Positions 13,604 to 19,432 of a stretch of DNA of 19,432 nucleotides are shown piece by piece. The translations under genes were made by a program, and so were the position numbers. Source of the stretch: Lachnospiraceae bacterium UBA5895 (GTDB lineage: Bacteria; Bacillota; Clostridia; Lachnospirales; Lachnospiraceae); assembly GCA_002431915.1 (NCBI GenBank), contig DJEP01000084.1, positions 5,251 through 24,682 of the forward strand, given 5' to 3'. How positions within the stretch are numbered: the first letter of the stretch is position 1; every line of letters begins with the position of its first letter. The notes under the pieces are model-generated. The model saw nothing but the letters and a program-made list of their open reading frames with translations. It did no database searches and had not been told where the DNA came from.

Positions 13604-15718
13604 TTATTCTACACCTAATGCCTTAAACACTGCATCTTCTGCGCTGGAATACGGTATAATCTGGAATGAACTCATCAGCTCCGGTGGTACCGTTGCCATA
13701 TCCGCAAATGATGTTGCAGGAAGCAAAACTTTCTTTGCGCCACTATCCAAACATACCTGCAAAGTATTTGCCAGTTCTTCCACTTTTATCATAGTACCAC
13801 TGATGCTGATTTCTCCAAGTACCACAAGACTGCTTAGGACAGGCTTTCCAAGTGCTATCGAGCATAATGCGACCAGTGTTGGCAAAGCCAACTTTCCAGT
13901 CATTCCAATGCCCTGTAGGTCTTGATAGTTGATAATGTAATCTTTATTGTCTGTACTGATCGTACCGCTGATACGTTTTCCATTCGCCTTCAGATAACTA
14001 AATGCCGTATTTGATGATTCTTTTGCATCTCTGTCTGTTCCGATACCGGTTCTATCAAACTTTCCGCTTCCCTGTAACATCTGAGACTCCAGACGGAATA
14101 CCCCGATCATGCCTGACTTTCCATTAGAAACGGTATAGACCTGTCCCGGATTACACATTCCCTCCGGAATGAGCTTGCCACCACTCTGCTCTGGTACCGA
14201 TACATAATGTTCCTCAAATGTTTCATTATCTATGTAAGAGAAATTCACATCATAGAACTCCATCCCACCGAGCTTTTTAAGTTGTTCCTTTACTCGTCGG
14301 CGCATTTCCAATGAAATCTGCAAAATTTCCTCAATTTCTTCCTTTGTATATTCCCCGTCCGGATATAACAGCTTGATATATCCTCCGACCATTTTCCGGA
14401 CAGCTATCGTATCTCTCTGATTCAGATTCTTTCCAAGACGGAAATATTTATCAAGTGCATCTCCGAACTGTTCCTTACGAAGTTCACGTATAAACTCTGC
14501 CAGATAATCTGTAATAAACCCATAATCATCTGTGAAATGCTCCGGTCTGAATTTTGGCACTTCCCATCCAGGCAGATAACAATGAATCCGATCAAGGAAT
14601 GCTGTATCTGTCCCCATTTCTGACGGAAACGGATCAAATAAGCTTGAGGTTTTGAGCAAAGAATCTACACTTTGGTTAATGTTTCCAACGAATACCATAG
14701 ACGCTGATGCAGCTTTTTCTTCCTTACCACGTGCAAAGGAACCAGATGCCATGTAATCCTTCATAATCTGGATGCCATCCTTATCCTTAAAATTGATGCC
14801 TGCAACCTCATCAAATGCCACACAATCCCACAATCCAACAAGTCCTACCGTCTTTCTGCCCATGTTATAGAACAGATTAGCAACTGTAGTCTGTCCGCCG
14901 GATACCAGAATGGAGTTAGGTGAAATTTCCTTGTATAAATGGCTTTTACCGGTACTTCTCGGTCCTAATTCGCAAAGATTGAAATTATTCTCAACCAAAG
15001 GAAGCATACGGGTAAGAAGCAGCCATTTTTCACGAATGTCAAGCATATCCGGTTCCATTCCAATAGAACGAAGCAACACATCCATCCATTCATCTTTCGT
15101 AAACTGCTTTCTTCCCTCTTTCAGCTCATTGATATCTACATGTGGCATCTGTATAGGATTTAGGTTAATAATTTTGATTGGACTGTCATTCTGATTTTTC
15201 TTCTTGGAACGAAGATGATCTCCATCTGCTGAAACTATTCCGCTGTCATAATCAGAATTACTATCATATTCCAGTCTGACAATACACCAGATACCTCCAC
15301 ACAAAAGTCTATCGAATTTTGTCGGATATTCTTCATCAATCGGTACACCACTCAAGCCAAGATTCGAGAAATCTGCTTCATATCTGTCTCTCTTAATATT
15401 CAAGGATACAGTTATCTTATCAATAACGGTATGACTTCCCTTTTGTCTAAGCAGAGAAAGTATCTTCTGAGCCTCATCCGGACGCACAAAATTATCAGCC
15501 AATATTTTCTTCACATTCTCTACACCCTGTTCAATAATCTCAGGATCATCCGAGCTGCAATACTGCCCCAGAAGAAACTCCAATACATATACCGGCACAT
15601 TAGCACCTTCTTTAATCTTCTTTGTTAAATCTTTGCGGACAATCTTACCATCAAAATACTGGCGCAATTTCTGTTTGACAATTGTCCTCTTGTCCTCTGT
15701 TTCTATGTCAAAAGGCAT
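13604..15718 (-). CDS. brxL: BREX system AAA+ Lon-like protein BrxL
   Basis: A 704-residue BrxL, a core protein of type 1 BREX phage defence that forms DNA-binding AAA+ rings. Seen: an N-terminal BrxL region (about 1-230), Walker A G-P-R-S-T-G-K-S (252-259), Walker B ending D-E at 303-304 in V-A-F-D-E-V, and a Lon-like C-terminal domain (about 560-704). In the last, the peptidase serine motif is replaced by G-M-T-G-K (605-609) and the catalytic lysine is not evident in the V-E-E-L-A-N-T-L segment, so proteolysis is doubtful. It starts 27 bases after the pglZ stop and is last in the BREX operon, as in type 1 loci. Composition is more AT-rich than in the genes to its left. Confidence 0.93.
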   Translation of the reverse strand: MPFDIETEDKRTIVKQKLRQYFDGKIVRKDLTKKIKEGANVPVYVLEFLLGQYCSSDDPEIIEQGVENVKKILADNFVRPDEAQKILSLLRQKGSHTVIDKITVSLNIKRDRYEADFSNLGLSGVPIDEEYPTKFDRLLCGGIWCIVRLEYDSNSDYDSGIVSADGDHLRSKKKNQNDSPIKIINLNPIQMPHVDINELKEGRKQFTKDEWMDVLLRSIGMEPDMLDIREKWLLLTRMLPLVENNFNLCELGPRSTGKSHLYKEISPNSILVSGGQTTVANLFYNMGRKTVGLVGLWDCVAFDEVAGINFKDKDGIQIMKDYMASGSFARGKEEKAASASMVFVGNINQSVDSLLKTSSLFDPFPSEMGTDTAFLDRIHCYLPGWEVPKFRPEHFTDDYGFITDYLAEFIRELRKEQFGDALDKYFRLGKNLNQRDTIAVRKMVGGYIKLLYPDGEYTKEEIEEILQISLEMRRRVKEQLKKLGGMEFYDVNFSYIDNETFEEHYVSVPEQSGGKLIPEGMCNPGQVYTVSNGKSGMIGVFRLESQMLQGSGKFDRTGIGTDRDAKESSNTAFSYLKANGKRISGTISTDNKDYIINYQDLQGIGMTGKLALPTLVALCSIALGKPVLSSLVVLGEISISGTMIKVEELANTLQVCLDSGAKKVLLPATSFADMATVPPELMSSFQIIPYSSAEDAVFKALGVE

Positions 15719-15745
15719 TGTTCTCTACCCCATTTCCACTAAAAA

Positions 15746-18265
15746 TTATAAGTCAAATCCAAAGTTATCCGAAAAAGCCAAATCCATGATTACCTCGTGA
15801 CGGAACACCTCTACTGCATTGCTCTCGTCATACGCAACCAGATAATACTTACTTTCTTTATCGTATTTCTTATTTTTGAAAGTAAAGCGCATACGGAATA
15901 ACCGTCTCTGAACATCCTCATCACGCTTGTCTGCGACATAGATGTTTTCATTAGAGATTTTCTCATTATTATCTGAAATGAAATACAGCTTGTATGTTGT
16001 GCTCTTCACAACATCACTAACCGGATCTGACTGAATAAAATCCAGACTTGTAATAAGATTGGTAATCTTCTGTACCAGGCTCACAAGCATAATCTGTGCC
16101 GGTCTTGTTTCAACTGCACCCTTATCCATCTTAATATCCAGAACCGGTACAAGCATCTCCTGCGGCGAGGAACCTCCATGCACATAGTTCAATCCCGCAT
16201 TTCCCGGTGTTGAAAAAACATTCGTGCTGCAGGAATAAGAAATAACCTTATCATCATCACTTCCAAGCATATATCCCAGACCGATATTACATACGCCCTG
16301 CTCTGTGATCGGCTCTTTTGACACAATATATCTTCTTTTCACAAGTCTGTTTGAATCACTCATGCCGCCAATTTTATCACTTGCCGTTACCTTATCCCTT
16401 TTATAAATAAAACCATGATCTGCGGTCACAATAAAACGATATGTATTTCCACTGGTAGAAATCTTCTGAATTAGTTTTGCAATTTCATCGACTGCTTTCT
16501 CACAGGCTTCAAATACAGCATCTTCCTCATGCTCTCCGGTATTGTCAATCTGGTCATGATATACATAGACCACCGACTGTCCGGTAAACACATCTCTAAG
16601 CTCCTGTCCTTTCAGGTTTTTAATGTCATCAAACTGTACACATTTGCTTTCCGGCTCATACGACTGTAATACTGCCTGTCTGGCAGCTAGATCAATCGCA
16701 TACCTACCATCAACAACCTCTTTAAAATCATCCGTCAATTCCAGTGTTTTATGAGGAAGCAATGCCTCCATTCCAAGTCTTGTATAAGAAGGCAGGACAC
16801 TGAGCATTACCTGCAGCCTGGCACTGCACTTTGGATTATCCATCATTTTGGTATATAATTGTCTGCCGACCTCATATCGCATTGCATCAGAAATAATAAC
16901 TACTGTTCTAACATTTGTGCTCTTAACAAATTTACTGAAAAAATTGCGCTGTAGTGGAATACATGTCAGTGCATTTTCCTCAAGAAGTCCTTCATTCCAC
17001 TTAGGTAACAGTTCTCCCAAATATTCATTCGTATAAATGTTTTCTACCAGATCTCGCAGTTCTTCAAATTCCGTAGTATTCTCCAATTTATCATAATTCA
17101 GATAGAACACTCTGTAATGATTGTCTATCAGACAATCACCAGATATATAAGAATCTATGATTTTCTTGAATCCATTTGGTGCTTCATACTGCGCATTATT
17201 TACAATCCAGTATGCACTATCCAGCATTTCATAAATAAAAGCGTACTTGCTGCCAAAATGCATTTTTGCACGAATCCCACAAAGTTCAAAAATACTATGT
17301 CCACCAATTTCCGCAAGACAATCTTCTGCTCTTAATCTGCTGACAATCCAACGAATCATAAGTACATCTATGCAGGCAAAAGAATCACAATCAACGAATG
17401 CTTCCACTTCATACTTGCTCAGTTCTTCTGATGCATTCAGACATTCTGCAACATATTGTGACAACTCGTCATACTTTTCACGATATAAAATATTGTTCAT
17501 AAGGTTGTCCAGAAATGCAATGATATTGCCTGACTTATAGGAAATAAATTTCTTCCAGCTTTTCGGCATCTCTGCATCAATGTATCGGTCTGCATAAGTT
17601 ACAAACATCGTAATAACCAGCTTTTCCAAGTTTGGCGCATCCATGGAAAAGCCAAATTGCTGCTCACAAAGTTTCCAAAACTCCTTCTCTATATCATACT
17701 TTGCAAATTCTTCAAGATACTTATTATCTGTAAGGTTATCCTCTGTGATCAGCACACGAATCACCTCATCAAATGAATTGGTTCTCGTCCTGCATACTGC
17801 ACTCATAATTCCGGTGAGGATATTTTCTTCATTAAAGTTTTCAATCTCCAAATCATAAAAACGCTGCAATCGCTCTTTATTTCCAAAGAACTTGATATGC
17901 TTTTCAATGATCGGCTTATATTTTTCCTCAATTCCCAGATCCACCGACAATAATGATGCTCTGTCCGCATAAAATCGTTTGGAATAAGCACAAGTATCCT
18001 CCAGATGATTTTCTGTTACTGGCGGCTTTGGAAAAGGCGCATAAATCAGATAATTGGTTGACATATCCTCTTTTTCAAGGAAATACTTCGTATAAAACTG
18101 ATTATCCTTTGTAAGCTTGTATACCTTGGCATTTGTAAGCTCTACGCTATCAATATCCTCTGCGAAATCGCCTTTATCATCGTACCAGAATACCAACTTA
18201 CGATGTTCCCCTGTAAATTCTGTATTCAGTTTATCTACAATCTGTTTTAAGTTCAATTCTGCCAT
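15746..18265 (-). CDS. pglZ: BREX phosphatase-like protein PglZ, type A
   Basis: An 839-residue PglZ (BrxZ), a core component of BREX. It has an alkaline-phosphatase-like metal-binding fold: V-I-I-S-D-A-M-R (Asp460), candidate nucleophile region S-Y-T-R-L-G (Thr495), Y-H-D-Q-I-D (570-574), T-A-D-H-G-F (Asp616-His617) and V-H-G-G-S-S (His696). All expected metal ligands are present, so it looks intact. PglZ is required for BREX function, with its exact reaction unsettled. Its ATG overlaps the end of the upstream regulator gene by 13 bases, with GGAG 5 bases before it inside that gene, indicating coupled translation. Followed by brxL. Confidence 0.93.
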   Translation of the reverse strand: MAELNLKQIVDKLNTEFTGEHRKLVFWYDDKGDFAEDIDSVELTNAKVYKLTKDNQFYTKYFLEKEDMSTNYLIYAPFPKPPVTENHLEDTCAYSKRFYADRASLLSVDLGIEEKYKPIIEKHIKFFGNKERLQRFYDLEIENFNEENILTGIMSAVCRTRTNSFDEVIRVLITEDNLTDNKYLEEFAKYDIEKEFWKLCEQQFGFSMDAPNLEKLVITMFVTYADRYIDAEMPKSWKKFISYKSGNIIAFLDNLMNNILYREKYDELSQYVAECLNASEELSKYEVEAFVDCDSFACIDVLMIRWIVSRLRAEDCLAEIGGHSIFELCGIRAKMHFGSKYAFIYEMLDSAYWIVNNAQYEAPNGFKKIIDSYISGDCLIDNHYRVFYLNYDKLENTTEFEELRDLVENIYTNEYLGELLPKWNEGLLEENALTCIPLQRNFFSKFVKSTNVRTVVIISDAMRYEVGRQLYTKMMDNPKCSARLQVMLSVLPSYTRLGMEALLPHKTLELTDDFKEVVDGRYAIDLAARQAVLQSYEPESKCVQFDDIKNLKGQELRDVFTGQSVVYVYHDQIDNTGEHEEDAVFEACEKAVDEIAKLIQKISTSGNTYRFIVTADHGFIYKRDKVTASDKIGGMSDSNRLVKRRYIVSKEPITEQGVCNIGLGYMLGSDDDKVISYSCSTNVFSTPGNAGLNYVHGGSSPQEMLVPVLDIKMDKGAVETRPAQIMLVSLVQKITNLITSLDFIQSDPVSDVVKSTTYKLYFISDNNEKISNENIYVADKRDEDVQRRLFRMRFTFKNKKYDKESKYYLVAYDESNAVEVFRHEVIMDLAFSDNFGFDL

Positions 18266-19086
18266 TTACTCTCCTCTGCCACTACTTCCCAATGTCCGTT
18301 TTGGCTTGTGCCAACACGCTTTATAATACCTTTTCTCTTCCACTTATTAAGATAATATTTTACCCGGTCAATTTTCCAATCTAATTTTGCAGCCATTTCT
18401 TTCTGTGTAATATGAGGATCTTCTACAATCGACATCAACACCGCCTTGTCATCCTCACTCAACTCAGCTTGGGTAGCACCTTGGGTAGCTTGGGTAGTAC
18501 CTTGGGTAGCTTGGGTAGTACTTTGGGTAGCTTGGGTAGTCACACCATTGACACCAATCTCACTTTCTACCTTTCGATACATATTTACACGGAAATCTCC
18601 ATCAAAATCGACAAGTTCCGGCTTCGGCAGTCCATACTCCTCACAGGCATCAAATAATCTCGGTATTCCGGTTCCCCACTTCTCAATGATCTTCATATAT
18701 GCAAAAGCTCTGGCGATTGCCGGATTTCTCGGCTTTGAATAGCCTTCCATCATTTTTGAAATCGTAACATTATTCAAAAGCATTCCCGGAGAAGTCACTT
18801 CCAATCTGTCATCAAACAATGCTACCTGGATATTTCCCGGCTCAAGATAACTGCGGTGTGCCACTGCATTCGCAATTAACTCACGAATACTATCTGTCGG
18901 AAGCTCATATACATCCTGTCTGTACATCCCCATTATCGTCATTCCCATGTTAATTTTTTCAAGGACATACTGATATGCTGCTTCCATCTGATCCTGAATG
19001 GAGCCTTCAAATTCCCTACGGTCAACAAAATGTGCACGATTCGTTCCTTTAAATACACCACATTGAATTACCGGCATTTGCGACAT
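18253..19086 (-). CDS. C-terminal half of a schlafen/AlbA_2-type ATP-binding regulator
   Basis: This 277-codon frame encodes the RecG-like GHKL ATPase part (about residues 10-165; R-E-L-I-A-N-A-V-A-H-R at 68-78 with Asn73, and G-T-G-I-P-R-L near 138-144). It continues with a Thr/Gln-rich repeat linker (183-206) and a winged-helix DNA-binding domain (about 207-270). In the family (COG2865) these follow an AlbA_2/schlafen domain in one polypeptide. Here that first domain is in another frame (19088-19432). A one-base insertion in the GGG tract at 19131-19133 explains the split. ATG 19086 lies one base after the upstream stop with AGG before it, so separate translation by reinitiation is conceivable. 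It probably regulates the BREX operon, being inside it. Confidence 0.75.
   Translation of the reverse strand: MSQMPVIQCGVFKGTNRAHFVDRREFEGSIQDQMEAAYQYVLEKINMGMTIMGMYRQDVYELPTDSIRELIANAVAHRSYLEPGNIQVALFDDRLEVTSPGMLLNNVTISKMMEGYSKPRNPAIARAFAYMKIIEKWGTGIPRLFDACEEYGLPKPELVDFDGDFRVNMYRKVESEIGVNGVTTQATQSTTQATQGTTQATQGATQAELSEDDKAVLMSIVEDPHITQKEMAAKLDWKIDRVKYYLNKWKRKGIIKRVGTSQNGHWEVVAEESKWQN
18468..18540 (-). repeat. 21-base tandem repeat encoding a Thr/Gln linker
   Basis: The octamer TTGGGTAG occurs seven times in 73 bases, arranged as about 3.3 copies of a 21-base unit (at 18481, 18502 and 18523, with a partial copy before). It encodes T-T-Q-A-T-Q-G/S repeats between the ATPase and winged-helix domains. 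Changes in copy number would keep the frame. Confidence 0.9.
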
Positions 19087-19087
19087 T

Positions 19088-19432
19088 TTACCTGTTAAAA
19101 GTGCATAGACATTTGTCGGATATACTCTTACCCTCTGCTTCTTTTAACACTCCCCATGAAATCAATGTATTCTTTGTTACATCTTTTATCTGTGCTTTCT
19201 CACTATCCTGCCATGTATTTTTCATGGCAGTTTCTTTCATACTTTTGCAAAGTTCCTCGATCTCGCTGTCAGAAACAGTCATATTCTGACATATCTCACT
19301 GTCAAAATAGCGATTCTGTCCCTCTAAAATCAGTTCCTTTAACATATATCCTTCCACATGTCTGGTTGTACCGGATACCCGCACATAAGTGCCATCTACC
19401 ATTCCAAGTGATTTGATATAATATGGACGCTG
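19088..19432 (-). pseudogene. N-terminal part of the AlbA_2-type regulator, frameshifted and cut by the window edge
   Basis: The frame runs off the right edge (the edge codons read R-P-Y-Y-I-K-S-L-G-M-V) and encodes AlbA_2/schlafen-type sequence: V-D-G-T-Y-V-R-V-S-G-T-T-R, then M-L-K-E-L-I-L-E-G-Q-N and S-W-G-V-L-K. After G-K-S-I-S-D-K it degenerates and stops at 19088-19090. In the next frame the same DNA reads V-R-V-Y-P-T-N-V-Y-A-L-L-T-G, the normal family continuation, and leads directly into the 18253-19086 frame. Removing one G from the GGG at 19131-19133 would restore a single gene. This could be a real mutation, a phase-variable site or a sequencing error. The true start lies outside the window. 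Confidence 0.75.

Noticed and set aside
18468..18540. CRISPR-like repeat array
   Set aside because: The repeats are directly contiguous, have no spacers and lie in frame inside a protein-coding gene.

Overview
The window looks like a chromosomal segment of a Gram-positive, spore-forming Clostridia, most likely a Lachnospiraceae relative. Reasons: strong AGGAGG-type ribosome-binding sites, a SpoVAE-type spore protein, a DUF5721 protein, an RqcH/FbpA protein and the general flavour of the proteins. No rRNA, tRNA, CRISPR array, insertion sequence or integrase was seen.

Region 1 (34-4644, minus strand) is a compact four-gene operon read as FkbH-like HAD enzyme, acyl carrier protein, MBOAT membrane acyltransferase, membrane-anchored SGNH protein. 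Its layout mirrors the dlt operon (DltA loads a carrier protein, DltB is an MBOAT, DltD is an SGNH protein), but a FkbH-family loader, a family known for glyceryl-ACP formation, replaces the D-alanine ligase. The MBOAT ends in an F-I-Y-x-x-F tail resembling the acyl-carrying tail of DltX. This suggests a cell-envelope polymer acylation system, possibly adding glyceryl groups. It is the most interesting system in the window.

Region 2 (4811-10716) holds housekeeping genes: rqcH (ribosome quality control), argG (argininosuccinate synthase), a DUF1294 membrane protein, an orphan LytTR response regulator, a convergent DegV-type fatty-acid-binding protein and a DUF5721 protein. Several starts were moved to internal ATGs that have good ribosome-binding sites.

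Region 3 (10774-13497, minus strand) contains a shikimate-kinase-like gene, an EamA transporter and a lone spoVAE gene in one probable operon. Upstream of these are ridA and a small uncharacterised protein. The kinase has substitutions at shikimate-contacting positions, and its leader contains an intrinsic-terminator-like hairpin.

Region 4 (13604-19432, minus strand) is the 3' end of a BREX phage-defence island: a schlafen/AlbA_2-type ATP-binding regulator split by an apparent one-base insertion, then pglZ (type A), then brxL. By eye this region is more AT-rich than the rest, as expected for acquired DNA. The other core BREX genes (brxA, brxB, brxC, pglX) would lie beyond the right edge if the locus is complete.
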